From Eximiradius sp. (lineage in GTDB: Bacteria; Bacteroidota; Ignavibacteria; Kapaibacteriales; UBA2268), in assembly GCA_937127445.1 (NCBI GenBank), contig CAKZLY010000035.1:1-48717 (forward strand): 48,717 bases of DNA, read 5' to 3'. Below are positions 1 through 8,918 of this stretch, piece by piece. The position numbers and the translations under genes are program-made. The notes under the pieces were generated by a model. It worked only from the letters and a program-made list of their open reading frames with translations, did not search any database and was not told where the DNA came from. The stretch's first letter is position 1; the number at the start of each line of letters is the position of its first letter.

Positions 1-33
1 CGGTTCAGTAATAATAAATGTTTCATCATCACT

Positions 34-523
34 ATTTCAATACTAATATAGTGCGATTAGAACCAGGTTGGGGCTTAAAATCTTTATTTAGAGAAATATT
101 TCAATACTAATATAGTGCGATTAGAACTACAAATTTAAATACAAATTTAGATACAAGAAAATCCAAATTTCAATACTAATATAGTGCGATTAGAACTCTG
201 ACAGCTTGATTGTTTTCTAAATCGAGATTACCATTTCAATACTAATATAGTGCGATTAGAACTAATAACGCCAATAACACCAGATACCAACTCAATTATT
301 TCAATACTAATATAGTGCGATTAGAACTTCGATAAACAATCTGAACATTCTAACTTTATACAAATTTCAATACTAATATAGTGCGATTAGAACTGGTTTA
401 AAAAAATAACCCCGGCCGACCTAACGGAATTTCAATACTAATATAGTGCGATTAGAACCGTTTGTGTCATCAAGCACTCTGCAGTATATCTTGATTTCAA
501 TACTAATATAGTGCGATTAGAAC
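34..523 (-). CRISPR. Type I-B CRISPR array (partial, leader-proximal end)
   Basis: Eight identical 30-base direct repeats lie at 34-63, 98-127, 167-196, 233-262, 298-327, 364-393, 429-458 and 494-523. The seven complete spacers are 34, 39, 36, 35, 36, 35 and 35 bases long; bases 1-33 are a further spacer running off the left edge. On the minus strand the repeat begins GTTCTAATCG and ends ATTGAAAT. That 8-base 3' end is the usual type I-B crRNA 5' handle left by Cas6, so the array is transcribed leftward and the leader is to the right. The newest spacer should be 459-493. No repeat degeneracy is seen, as expected near a leader. Confidence 0.98.
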
Positions 524-741
524 CTATCAAAATTAACAAAATCTTATCGATTAATCAATAGTTTATACTATTTTTTTTCTTTAATATTATTGTCGACCGC
601 TGATTATGTATTTTTGTTAGCCTCTCGACAAATATCGAATATATCGATATTTCAGCCTAATTTTCAAATAACTTACCCTTTTATTCTATAATATTGTTTT
701 GAATTTTTTCGAGTTCGACAATTATAATTTTCTTTTCTTTT
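524..741 (-). promoter_or_regulatory. CRISPR leader between cas2 and the array
   Basis: This AT-rich non-coding stretch sits between the first repeat and the cas2 stop codon. Repeat orientation and cas gene direction both point to it as the leader that carries the pre-crRNA promoter and spacer-integration signals. It contains a perfect 9-base inverted repeat (630-638 and 644-652, five-base spacer) and three copies of a TCGAC core (near 593, 625 and 715). I could not place a convincing -35/-10 pair. The short ORFs across it on the plus strand have no family resemblance and look spurious. Confidence 0.75.
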
Positions 742-1017
742 CTACAAAAAGTTCGATGTATACTTGCTTTTATCCACTCCTACTATTTCTCGATTTAAAT
801 ATTTATTTGTGCTCATTTTATACACAATTATTGAATCTTCTTCTTTTTTCATTATTTTTTCTGCAAAATGTAAGTATTCCATCAATTTTGCTTCGGTTGT
901 TTCGCCCTCGAATACTGAGTTCTGTATCCAACTAAAGTACTGTCGTGTTAGTTTTAACATTTTGCCCACTCGCTTTTCCCCAACATCATAGACTACGATA
1001 CAATACATTTTTACCAC
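742..1017 (-). CDS. cas2: CRISPR-associated endoribonuclease Cas2
   Basis: This 91-residue protein is normal length for Cas2. It dimerises with Cas1 in the spacer-integration complex. The N-terminal strand MYCIVVYDVGEKR carries the conserved Asp after a hydrophobic beta-strand, followed by a helix with the usual basic residues and the SVFEGE segment, all typical of a ferredoxin-like Cas2 fold. The start overlaps the end of cas1 by 7 bases, indicating translational coupling. An alternative start is Met4. It is the last gene of the cas operon before the leader. Confidence 0.95.
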   Translation of the reverse strand: MVKMYCIVVYDVGEKRVGKMLKLTRQYFSWIQNSVFEGETTEAKLMEYLHFAEKIMKKEEDSIIVYKMSTNKYLNREIVGVDKSKYTSNFL

Positions 1018-2084
1018 CAGATTTTGAATGGTTCATAAATTTTGTCGCCCAACAAATGTTTAATCAACTTGTAACATTCCAATCTTATTATTCTGCGGTA
1101 GGAGACCTCTTTGTTGATTGTTTTGTGTTTAATTACAGTTTTCATTTTCTCGTCGAATTCTTTTACTACTTCTTTTCGTCCATTTTCTTTTAAATATACT
1201 CCATTAAATTTTGTTTCAAAATCATTGGTCTGGATTTGTTTATTATTAATTAATTTAAATATGATTCTATCGGCAAAAATTGGCTTGAATATTTCTGCTA
1301 TATCCAGAGCCAAGGAAAATCTTCGTTCACTTGGTTCGTGTAAATAAGAGATTGTGGGATTGAGCTGAGTTTTGTATATTTCCGATAATATTGATGTGTA
1401 AACGAGCGAATTAGTAAACGAAATTAAAGCATTAATGGGATTAGATGGTGGATGGAATTTTCTTGTAAGTATAGCAAATTCCTTCCCAATGATTTTTTCG
1501 AAAGTAGAATAATAGATTTTTCGAATGCTTCCTTCCAAACCCATTAATTCGGGAACTTTTTGAATGTCTTTGATATTATTGCTTAATCGCTCAATTTCGT
1601 TTATTTCTGAAATCAAATCAACTTTTCTGCTATTGTAATACTTCAAATTCTTAATAATATTGTAAATAGCTCCTTCCACAAATGATTTTGCAATTTGTAA
1701 TCGTTTTGTATTATTCGAATAGAATTTTACTTGATTCACCAGCAATTTACCGCTTAATAAGTACTCACGTGGATAAAATGTACCTGAGTAAAAACCATAA
1801 TAGTTAAAAAAGTGGATAGGTATATTCTTTTGAGTACAAAAATCTATGAACTTCGTATTAAACGAAATTTCTGTCATTACATTGAATGTTTCTATCTCGT
1901 TTATTGGTAATACAATTTTATTTTTTGAATCTGTTTCGTCCAAATCCGAATCCATTGATAATAGCAACTCATCATCAATGTATTCATTTTCGTTATACTC
2001 GTATTCTTTAAAAGGTACGAAAAATATCGTATTATCTTTTCTTTTCAATTTTCCGGGTGTAAATATATAAAAATTTCGCTTCAT
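1011..2084 (-). CDS. cas1: CRISPR-associated integrase Cas1 (type I-B), with acidic insertion
   Basis: Cas1 is the metal-dependent integrase that inserts new spacers. The start (KRNFYIFTPGKLKRKDNT) and the segment HFFNYYGFYSGTFYPRE are characteristic of I-B Cas1 proteins. The expected metal ligands are visible as Glu184 (GLEGS), His249 (SYLHE) and Asp261/Glu264 (DIAE). At 357 residues it is somewhat longer than the usual 320-335. The excess is an acidic stretch at about residues 27-54, inside the N-terminal beta-domain, rich in Asp, Glu, Asn and Tyr. It lies 10 bases after cas4 and overlaps cas2. Confidence 0.96.
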   Translation of the reverse strand: MKRNFYIFTPGKLKRKDNTIFFVPFKEYEYNENEYIDDELLLSMDSDLDETDSKNKIVLPINEIETFNVMTEISFNTKFIDFCTQKNIPIHFFNYYGFYSGTFYPREYLLSGKLLVNQVKFYSNNTKRLQIAKSFVEGAIYNIIKNLKYYNSRKVDLISEINEIERLSNNIKDIQKVPELMGLEGSIRKIYYSTFEKIIGKEFAILTRKFHPPSNPINALISFTNSLVYTSILSEIYKTQLNPTISYLHEPSERRFSLALDIAEIFKPIFADRIIFKLINNKQIQTNDFETKFNGVYLKENGRKEVVKEFDEKMKTVIKHKTINKEVSYRRIIRLECYKLIKHLLGDKIYEPFKIWW

Positions 2085-2094
2085 ACAAAATCAA

Positions 2095-2592
2095 TCAAAT
2101 ATAACATAATTCGTAATAACTGCAATTTTTGCAAAAAGGTTTATTAATTGGTTTCGGCGGCAAATCGCTGGATATAATTTCTTTGATTTCAGTAATATAA
2201 GTTTGTATTTTCTTGGAATCTTCCTCCGAAAAACTAACTTTAATTTTTTGACGGAGCAAGGGATAATCAATATCGCCCGAGACATCATTAATACCAATTT
2301 GATTTAACACGAAGATATAGAATTTAACCTGCCAGATATGAGTTTCCTCCATTTTGGAAGATTTTTTCACCTCGTGAATAACTTTGTTTTTTGCATCATA
2401 AAAATCAAGGACAATATCAAATTCATCATTGTGGATACGAATTTCGTGCTGTTGTCTTTCATAAGTGGAATTTGAGATAAACCTTCCAATATCGACATTC
2501 TCGGAATTATGCTCCATATTAATATTATGAGCAAAAAGCCAGAGATGACGAGGGCAATGAAAATAATATGAAATATGGGTTCCTGTTATCAT
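2095..2592 (-). CDS. cas4: CRISPR-associated exonuclease Cas4
   Basis: Cas4 is a RecB-like nuclease with an iron-sulfur cluster that trims prespacers and helps select the PAM during adaptation. The four cluster cysteines are Cys13 near the N terminus and Cys154, Cys157 and Cys163 at the C terminus. Nuclease motifs are visible in order: Asp in IVLDFYD, Glu-x-Lys in HEVKKS, and the QVKFY segment matching the QxxxY motif. Length (165 aa) fits I-B Cas4. Its start codon shares one base with the cas3 stop codon (TAATG arrangement), so it is coupled to cas3. Confidence 0.95.
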   Translation of the reverse strand: MITGTHISYYFHCPRHLWLFAHNINMEHNSENVDIGRFISNSTYERQQHEIRIHNDEFDIVLDFYDAKNKVIHEVKKSSKMEETHIWQVKFYIFVLNQIGINDVSGDIDYPLLRQKIKVSFSEEDSKKIQTYITEIKEIISSDLPPKPINKPFCKNCSYYELCYI

Positions 2593-5249
2593 TATATAAT
2601 GTTATTTATCTCTAACGTCTGATTGAAACCGTAGCCGTATGAATATATTTGTTCCCAATGCGTTAAATAAAAATATCCATTTTTAAATTCACCATAATTT
2701 TGTAATTTATTATTATTTATATTTAAGTACATACTAAATACAAACTGCGAGAGTATTGTGTTTATAATTTTTAATTCAGTTTTATTTTTCAAAAAGTCTT
2801 CTCTATCTCTATCTTGTTTAATCAATTGTTCATAAAAAGAAAATAATTTCTCACCGCAAATCTCTTCGTCATCATCAAAATAAATTTGATTGTCTTTTAA
2901 AAAAGCAATTTCTATGTCAGAAAAAAAACTGATTGGAATTTTCAAAGGAACAAAAATTGATATAGTATTATTATCAATCAATTTAAAATTCCTTTTAACT
3001 TCCTTATATTTAAGCAATTTGATATATTTCAGAAAAGAGGATAAATTTTCGGCAAAAATTTGATTATTATAAGAGTTAATATTTGAAAATACATGAGAAT
3101 AATATTTATCAAATTCTTTTGAAATCAAGAATTCATTCAATTGGTTTCGGTCTATTTTCTTTTGTTCATCAAACCTTAAATCATTTTTATAAACAAATTT
3201 TGCACTTCCTGAATCAAAAAGATAAACAATACAATTTGTTTTTGACGCATTGCGATTAATTCTGCCAGCAAATTGTTCATCAGAGTCGATTAACGAAATA
3301 TCCTTGAATCCAATATCCATATCAATATCCAACCCGGCTTCAATTACTTGTGTTGCGATCAGTAATAATTTTCCACTTTTCGTGCTCGACTTCAAGTATT
3401 TGATAATTTCTAATCGCCTTGGTTCTAACACAGTCCCATCAATGTAAATTATTTCAAAATCAGAAAAATTACTATTGCTATGTATAAAGTTATAAAAGGA
3501 ATTAGCTGATTTTTTAGTAACAAATTCAACTAAAGTAAGTACGCGACCATTTAAATTGTAGTATTCATTTACTTTATCGAGAACAAATTCAGCCAAATTT
3601 TTATCACCATAAACTGAACCTTCAGCAAGTAGATCAAAGTTAAATGAAACTCTTTGTGAGAAATTCGGATTGGTAAAATATAAATCCTTGTTCTGAACTA
3701 AATAAATAAAATTGTCCTGCTTTACATTATTCGAACCACTAATAATTAACTGACTGATTTTTGGAAGTGTTGCTGACATCAACACAAAAGTGATATTGAA
3801 TAAATCAGAAAAAGTATTAATAAAATAATTCAACTTATCCCATTCAGATGGCGTGTAGGATTGAAGCTCATCAATAATTACAATAGAATTTGCTAATCGA
3901 TGAAGAAGGTAGTTTTCTTCCTTTTCGTTAGAAACAATTGAGTTGAAAAATTTAATATGGCTCATCAAAACAATTGGGAAATTCACAAATAAAGCATCGA
4001 TATAATTTTTTTTCAATGAGCCATAGAAATCATCCTCGGCTCGATCCTTTTCGAAAGGTGCTTTAGAATGAATTTGAGTTATTTCTGCTGCAGATAATTT
4101 GAAATTGTTTTTAATTGTCGTAAATGTTTGAGTGATGAGAGAAACAAATGGAAAAATATAAAAAATTTTTCTTATATTATTTCTATTTTTTAAAAGTTCT
4201 GAAATTAATAACAATGATAAATTAGTTTTCCCACTGCCTGTGGGGGCTTCTATGTAAAACAATTTGCTATTAGAGCTTTGTCTAAAATTACTTATTACCT
4301 CTGCTGAAAGTTTTTGACGAATTAAGTTAAGATTTTTGTTCGATACTTCTGATAGATTTTCGAAAGACAAATTCGCAAAAAAATCAAGATTGTATTTCAA
4401 TTGCTTGTTATACTCGATGTTATACACTCCTTCGATAATTTTTGATTTTAATTCATTATTCATTATGCCGTAATCTTGTACTGATAAATCGAGCATAAAC
4501 TCATTTGTTGCTAAATAATCGGCAGCTGTTAGTAATGATGAATTAAGTTTCAAAAGAATATAGGCAATACTTGTATCTGTACAGTCTTTTTTAAAATCAG
4601 ATAATTTATCTTTGTTATTTAAAAAAAATATTAATTTCGTTGTATCAAGAAAACTTACACTTTCGAATCTTTGTGTAAAATAATTAAAATTTTTTAAAAA
4701 AAGTTCATTTATTTTGAGATCTAATGCATCATCTAATGAGCTATGATGTTTGTAAATTGAATGAGAGAAAATACATACATAAGTATATAATAATTTTTGT
4801 TCTTGATTGGAAAAAAAAGAAGATATTTTGTTTAAAAAATACGATAAAAAAAGATAATAACTTAGAATAGAATGTTCACTCCCTATGCCGTGTTGAACAA
4901 AAGGGAAAGATGGGTTTCCCATCTTTTCCCTTTGAAAATTAGGATTGATTTTACCAAAGTCGTGAAAATAAATTGATGCAGCAAAAAGCATTTTAATGTA
5001 ATTCTGAATTTCTATTTTCTCGACTGAAAATAAGTTGATTACTTCCTTTGTTATTAAATTGTCAATTATCGGTTCTAATCCATTATTTTCAACAATTTTC
5101 AAAAAGTACTTCATTACTAATTCGGTATGAGCTTTTAAGGTTTCTTTTTTATCTTGTTTTAAATGAGAGAAATACAAATCCCTTTTTTGGAGATTATCTA
5201 ACAAGTAAAAGGGAAAATGCTTCAATATTTCATCAAATGTTTCCATCAT
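2592..5249 (-). CDS. cas3: CRISPR-associated nuclease/helicase Cas3
   Basis: Cas3 is the effector recruited by Cascade to unwind and degrade target DNA. The single 885-residue chain has an N-terminal HD nuclease followed by an SF2 helicase. HD motifs: His41, His96-Asp97 (YFHDFGK) and the later His pairs in VQHGIGSEHS and YKHHSS. Helicase motifs: Walker A APTGSGKT at 335-342, DELQ at 460-463, SAT at 492-494 and the motif VI segment EQFAGRINRNA at 658-668. The region beyond about residue 680 is a less conserved C-terminal domain. The start overlaps the cas5 stop codon by four bases (ATGA). Confidence 0.97.
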   Translation of the reverse strand: MMETFDEILKHFPFYLLDNLQKRDLYFSHLKQDKKETLKAHTELVMKYFLKIVENNGLEPIIDNLITKEVINLFSVEKIEIQNYIKMLFAASIYFHDFGKINPNFQREKMGNPSFPFVQHGIGSEHSILSYYLFLSYFLNKISSFFSNQEQKLLYTYVCIFSHSIYKHHSSLDDALDLKINELFLKNFNYFTQRFESVSFLDTTKLIFFLNNKDKLSDFKKDCTDTSIAYILLKLNSSLLTAADYLATNEFMLDLSVQDYGIMNNELKSKIIEGVYNIEYNKQLKYNLDFFANLSFENLSEVSNKNLNLIRQKLSAEVISNFRQSSNSKLFYIEAPTGSGKTNLSLLLISELLKNRNNIRKIFYIFPFVSLITQTFTTIKNNFKLSAAEITQIHSKAPFEKDRAEDDFYGSLKKNYIDALFVNFPIVLMSHIKFFNSIVSNEKEENYLLHRLANSIVIIDELQSYTPSEWDKLNYFINTFSDLFNITFVLMSATLPKISQLIISGSNNVKQDNFIYLVQNKDLYFTNPNFSQRVSFNFDLLAEGSVYGDKNLAEFVLDKVNEYYNLNGRVLTLVEFVTKKSANSFYNFIHSNSNFSDFEIIYIDGTVLEPRRLEIIKYLKSSTKSGKLLLIATQVIEAGLDIDMDIGFKDISLIDSDEQFAGRINRNASKTNCIVYLFDSGSAKFVYKNDLRFDEQKKIDRNQLNEFLISKEFDKYYSHVFSNINSYNNQIFAENLSSFLKYIKLLKYKEVKRNFKLIDNNTISIFVPLKIPISFFSDIEIAFLKDNQIYFDDDEEICGEKLFSFYEQLIKQDRDREDFLKNKTELKIINTILSQFVFSMYLNINNNKLQNYGEFKNGYFYLTHWEQIYSYGYGFNQTLEINNII

Positions 5250-6055
5250 ATTAATTGAATAATTGTTTTGTTTGAAATTACGTTTTTTGAATTGTTACTT
5301 TCAAATAGTTCATATAATTCATCTATTTTTAAACTATTTGAGAATAATGCATTTGTATAAACAAATTCTTCCAATTCATAATTGCCCGTAATTTTGCTGA
5401 AACCAATTGGTAATCTTTCGAAATATAAGAAAAAGTATTGTTTTTCATTTAAAAAGTCATCAACTCCATCATTAAGTAAGTGATTTTTGATAAAATCATT
5501 TTTACGAAAGATAGAATTAATAGAGTAACTTGATGTATGTTCAAATTTAGTTGCTATGTATTCTTTTGGTTCTTCCCAAGTTAGTTGAAAATCGTTCTTT
5601 CCCAAATATGGGATATAAACTGCCTCTTTGTTTTTCAGCATATCAAAAAGCTTGGAAGCATATTCGTTATTCAAAAGAACATATACCCTATACTTTGGTG
5701 CAATAAGTGTTTGCTCTTTGATTATTAAGTTACCCCCCTCCTCTTTATTTGCATAACCCACACTGTTATTATATGTAATAACTGTTTTTTTGAAATTTCC
5801 GTTCAAAGAGTTGAGAGGTTCTATACCAACTTTAATGTCCTTAAATTTTTCGATATATTCTTGTATATTGGCTTTATTAATAAATGCTTGATAATACCCA
5901 CCTAAACCCAAAATTGCACCAAATATTCCCAAGAGAGCCGGTTTGTGCAAGAAATTATATGTTAAATAAATACTATCATTTATGTCGTTTTTCTTTAAGA
6001 AACCAAAAGTTGCTTTAAAATCAACTGATGCGATCTTGTTTTTCTCCATATTCAT
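5246..6055 (-). CDS. cas5: Cascade subunit Cas5 (type I-B)
   Basis: Cas5 caps the 5' handle of the crRNA in the type I-B Cascade complex. The N-terminal RRM-like strand and the segment KPALLGIFGAILGLGGY (about residues 38-54), with its glycine-rich turn, are the clearest family signature of the Cas5 Tneap/Hmari group. Length of 269 aa is within the family range. It starts two bases after the cas7 stop and overlaps cas3 by four bases. Met3 is an alternative start. Confidence 0.92.
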   Translation of the reverse strand: MNMEKNKIASVDFKATFGFLKKNDINDSIYLTYNFLHKPALLGIFGAILGLGGYYQAFINKANIQEYIEKFKDIKVGIEPLNSLNGNFKKTVITYNNSVGYANKEEGGNLIIKEQTLIAPKYRVYVLLNNEYASKLFDMLKNKEAVYIPYLGKNDFQLTWEEPKEYIATKFEHTSSYSINSIFRKNDFIKNHLLNDGVDDFLNEKQYFFLYFERLPIGFSKITGNYELEEFVYTNALFSNSLKIDELYELFESNNSKNVISNKTIIQLI

Positions 6056-6057
6056 TT

Positions 6058-7050
6058 TCAGATCTCTTGATTGTTCAAGATATTAAAATGTTTTGTAATA
6101 CTACCTTTCGGACAACCAATAATTTTTGTTGTTATGGGATTATAATATATTTCTATTGTTTCTATATCTTCTTCGATCTCTTTTAGAGTTGTTTCTACTT
6201 TTGAACAATCAATTATCGCAGTCTCTCCATCTCGGCTAACATTAATGAGTTCTGTAAAACTTGGTAGCACTTTCTTTGACCCTTCTGTTAACTGCACCCA
6301 GATTGTAGCTTCGTTTTCTGAGCCAATTTTTCGGGAGGAATCAAGTGCAGTTACGGCTCTGTTCATAGCTTCTTTTAATTTATCGATATCTTCGGCCGAC
6401 AAACAAAGCATCTCATTATCTGGTTTTCCTTGATTAATAATATTATAAAATTCTTCTGTATTTTTCGGATTAATTGAAAAGTGGAACACATAATGCCCTT
6501 CTTTTAGATTAGTTTGGTTGCCAAGTGTTGACATCTCTTTTTCTTCTTTTTCTTCTTTTTCTTCTTTTTCTTCTTTTTTTGAATTTCTGAAAGGAGATAA
6601 AATATCCTCATTGTAAATATCGTTTTCTGGAAACTTATTTACACCGTGGTTAACTTGAACTGGTCCGTGAATTGAAATATTGGTATTACCAGCAAAAGTA
6701 GCACCAAATAATCTAATATCCAGGGCAGTCAAAAGTTTTTCAAGTACAGCTTTACGATTGATTTCATTCTTCTTTTCTTTTTTAGGGAAATCACCAAAAA
6801 TACTTTGATACGTTTCGTCCAAACTTAATGGATTTAGATTTTCATTAAATCTTTTGATGTAAAAAATAATGCTATTTGGCAAGTTTTTCCTAAAATAGTC
6901 TTTAATCGCATATTTTAATGCTTTATCGGTAGAATATACCACACCATCCGGTAGTGTTCGTGGATTGTGTGTAAAATCTGCATTGAAATTTGAATTGATA
7001 GATTTGACAATAACTGCACCAAATACTCTGTTTTTGAATTCTTGTAACAT
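6058..7050 (-). CDS. cas7: Cascade backbone subunit Cas7 (type I-B, Csh2-like)
   Basis: Cas7 polymerises along the crRNA to form the Cascade backbone. It has the N-terminal RRM strand (RVFGAVIVKS), the NADFTHNPRTLPDG loop, and the central IRLFGATFAG and GPVQVNHGVN segments typical of Csh2-type Cas7. Length of 330 aa is a little above usual. The excess is a low-complexity run of Glu-Glu-Lys repeats at about residues 158-171, encoded by a 9-base microsatellite. It sits two bases after cas8b and two before cas5 in the effector operon. Confidence 0.95.
   Translation of the reverse strand: MLQEFKNRVFGAVIVKSINSNFNADFTHNPRTLPDGVVYSTDKALKYAIKDYFRKNLPNSIIFYIKRFNENLNPLSLDETYQSIFGDFPKKEKKNEINRKAVLEKLLTALDIRLFGATFAGNTNISIHGPVQVNHGVNKFPENDIYNEDILSPFRNSKKEEKEEKEEKEEKEMSTLGNQTNLKEGHYVFHFSINPKNTEEFYNIINQGKPDNEMLCLSAEDIDKLKEAMNRAVTALDSSRKIGSENEATIWVQLTEGSKKVLPSFTELINVSRDGETAIIDCSKVETTLKEIEEDIETIEIYYNPITTKIIGCPKGSITKHFNILNNQEI
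6536..6580. repeat. 9-base microsatellite inside cas7 (Glu-Glu-Lys tract)
   Basis: On the plus strand the unit TTCTTCTTT repeats about four to five times. On the coding strand this gives a run of EEK tripeptides. Each unit is a multiple of three, so gain or loss changes tract length but not the frame. One end is broken by a longer T-run. Confidence 0.85.
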
Positions 7051-7052
7051 AA

Positions 7053-8906
7053 TTAAACTCCTTCATTTTTTGTTGATTCAAATAATTGTGAATTAGAAAA
7101 ATAACCAGCTAAAAATAGCGGAAGTAAATCTTTAATTTTTGTTTGTGTTTCCCAACCGAGAACCTCACTTGCTAGTTTTTGAAATTTTTTGGTTCCGTAA
7201 GGAAGTTTGTGCTTGTATTTATCGATACCCCGTGCAATTGCAACTTTGAACAACTCTGGTTCATTTTTAGAAATAAATGGTTCCATCAATGCGTGAGTTT
7301 TATTAGCAGCTTCGCTCTGGTAGATTAAGTAATAAACGAGTTGTCCCGCTGAATAAGCAAATTCTTCATCATTTTCAATGTGAACATCGGGATAGTTAAG
7401 CAGGCTTTTCAATTTTTCCTGTAATGGTAGGATTTTAGAACCCATATCCTCACCTCCAAAGTTTTTGTTTAATGAAAAAAATATATTGAGTTTATCTTTA
7501 ATATTGATATCTTTTGTATGTTGTCCGTTTTTATATTCATCGTGTTTGACATCATCAAGAATTCCCGAAATCAAAATATCCTGAAAGACCTGATTTGATA
7601 TGGCATTATGTTTTGATTTGTAAATATAATCATAAAATGCTTTTCGATATTTCATTACATTTAAATATGTAGTTTTTGTCATATATTTTGAATCGAATTT
7701 AATATCATCAAAATATTTTAAAGAATATTGCAATTCTCCATTTTTACCTTCCTTAACTTTTTGAATTAGTACATTATTGAAAGTTTTATGAACTACAACT
7801 GATTCGAATTCAAAAACATCTTTAATTGAATTTTCTTTTATTTCTTTGAAAAAATATGTTATGATCTTGAAATCATCCAAAAAGAATTTGAACAGTGGCA
7901 CATAATCGAAATCTTTAATTTCGAGACCTTTGTAGTTACTCCAAAATATCAGATAAAAATTTGAAAGATCCCTATTATTGTCTTTGATTAATTTTTTTAT
8001 TATTTCACTAAATTTGATAACTTTATCTCTGTTATAAAGTGTAACTACAACTTCATTTAATTCATTTTTATCAATATTTAATTCATTTTTATCAATAAAA
8101 ATAGGAAGTGGATTCGGAAGTTTCTTGTTTTCAAGCATTCTTTTAAAATTATGCAGGTGCTTGTGAATTGAAAGTTCAAATCTACTATTAACTTTAAAAT
8201 TTGAAGTTTTATGGGATATGAAGGGCTTTTTATCTTCACCAAAAGTAGTAAAAAAAGATGTCATTCCATATGTAGTCTCTTTTCCATTTTCGGTTGACTT
8301 AATGTTAATTTTATCATTTTCTACTAAAAAAATCTTATTTTCTATATATAATTCATATGCCTTTCTCAGGGTGTTAATATCTTCGTCGAAATATATTTTT
8401 ATTTTATCTTTATCTTTTAGATTATCAATTATTGATAAATCATCTAATAGTGAGTTAAAATTATTCACAAGGAACTTTTCAATAAGTTTTATTCTGTTAA
8501 TTTCTTGTTCTGTAAATTTCAAGCTATCATCAGTTGCTTTTAATTTTAAGATATTTTTGAAATACACGGGTATTTTTTTTAAAACATTTCCCTTTTTATA
8601 ATTTTCTTTATTAAAAAAAAGTGTATATGGGTTAACAGAAAGAATTTGCATTTTTCCCTTTCCACCTATATCCATAGCTTTGTTGTTCGAAATCCAATTT
8701 GAGTAGTAATCCCTCAACCCAAATTCGCAATATTTGGGTACATCTTCTGGTTTTGTTTTCTTGTTTATATTCCAATGTTCGTACTTTTCATAGTTTCCTT
8801 GAGCATCTAATTTTATCCAAATATGCAATCCTTTCGATGGCTCCAATTTTTCTGTCATATAATGTTCATCAATACATTTAATAAAGTTAACAATTTCAGT
8901 AATCAT
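7053..8906 (-). CDS. cas8b: Cascade large subunit Cas8b (Csh1/TM1802-type)
   Basis: This is the large subunit of type I-B Cascade, expected to recognise the PAM and help recruit Cas3. Assignment rests on position (between cas6 and cas7), length (617 aa) and the general pattern of Csh1-type proteins: an N-terminal segment with LHIWIKLD, an FKVNSRFE segment in the centre, and an alpha-helical C-terminal third (from about 490) ending in a Lys-rich HALMEPFISKNEPELFK region. The family diverges fast, so there are few strict motifs. A strong ribosome binding site AAGGAG (8913-8918) lies six bases before the ATG and fixes the start. A 21-base in-frame duplication repeats NELNIDK near residues 270-283. 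Confidence 0.88.
   Translation of the reverse strand: MITEIVNFIKCIDEHYMTEKLEPSKGLHIWIKLDAQGNYEKYEHWNINKKTKPEDVPKYCEFGLRDYYSNWISNNKAMDIGGKGKMQILSVNPYTLFFNKENYKKGNVLKKIPVYFKNILKLKATDDSLKFTEQEINRIKLIEKFLVNNFNSLLDDLSIIDNLKDKDKIKIYFDEDINTLRKAYELYIENKIFLVENDKINIKSTENGKETTYGMTSFFTTFGEDKKPFISHKTSNFKVNSRFELSIHKHLHNFKRMLENKKLPNPLPIFIDKNELNIDKNELNEVVVTLYNRDKVIKFSEIIKKLIKDNNRDLSNFYLIFWSNYKGLEIKDFDYVPLFKFFLDDFKIITYFFKEIKENSIKDVFEFESVVVHKTFNNVLIQKVKEGKNGELQYSLKYFDDIKFDSKYMTKTTYLNVMKYRKAFYDYIYKSKHNAISNQVFQDILISGILDDVKHDEYKNGQHTKDINIKDKLNIFFSLNKNFGGEDMGSKILPLQEKLKSLLNYPDVHIENDEEFAYSAGQLVYYLIYQSEAANKTHALMEPFISKNEPELFKVAIARGIDKYKHKLPYGTKKFQKLASEVLGWETQTKIKDLLPLFLAGYFSNSQLFESTKNEGV
8057..8097. repeat. 21-base direct duplication inside cas8b
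   Basis: Two copies of a 20-base identical stretch start at 8057 and 8078, offset by 21 bases, so the duplication is in frame. It yields two consecutive copies of a DKNELNI-like heptapeptide in Cas8b. Confidence 0.85.
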
Positions 8907-8912
8907 ATATTT

Positions 8913-8918
8913 CTCCTT
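8913..8918 (-). promoter_or_regulatory. cas8b ribosome binding site
   Basis: The minus strand reads AAGGAG six bases upstream of the cas8b ATG (8904-8906). It separates cas8b translation from that of cas6, whose stop lies about 70 bases upstream. Confidence 0.8.

Noticed and set aside
699-1193. Several plus-strand ORFs (about 75-82 aa) across the leader, cas2 and cas1
   Set aside because: They are the reverse complement of real cas genes, are Phe/Tyr/Leu-rich as expected from antisense AT-rich codons, and lack a ribosome binding site or family pattern.
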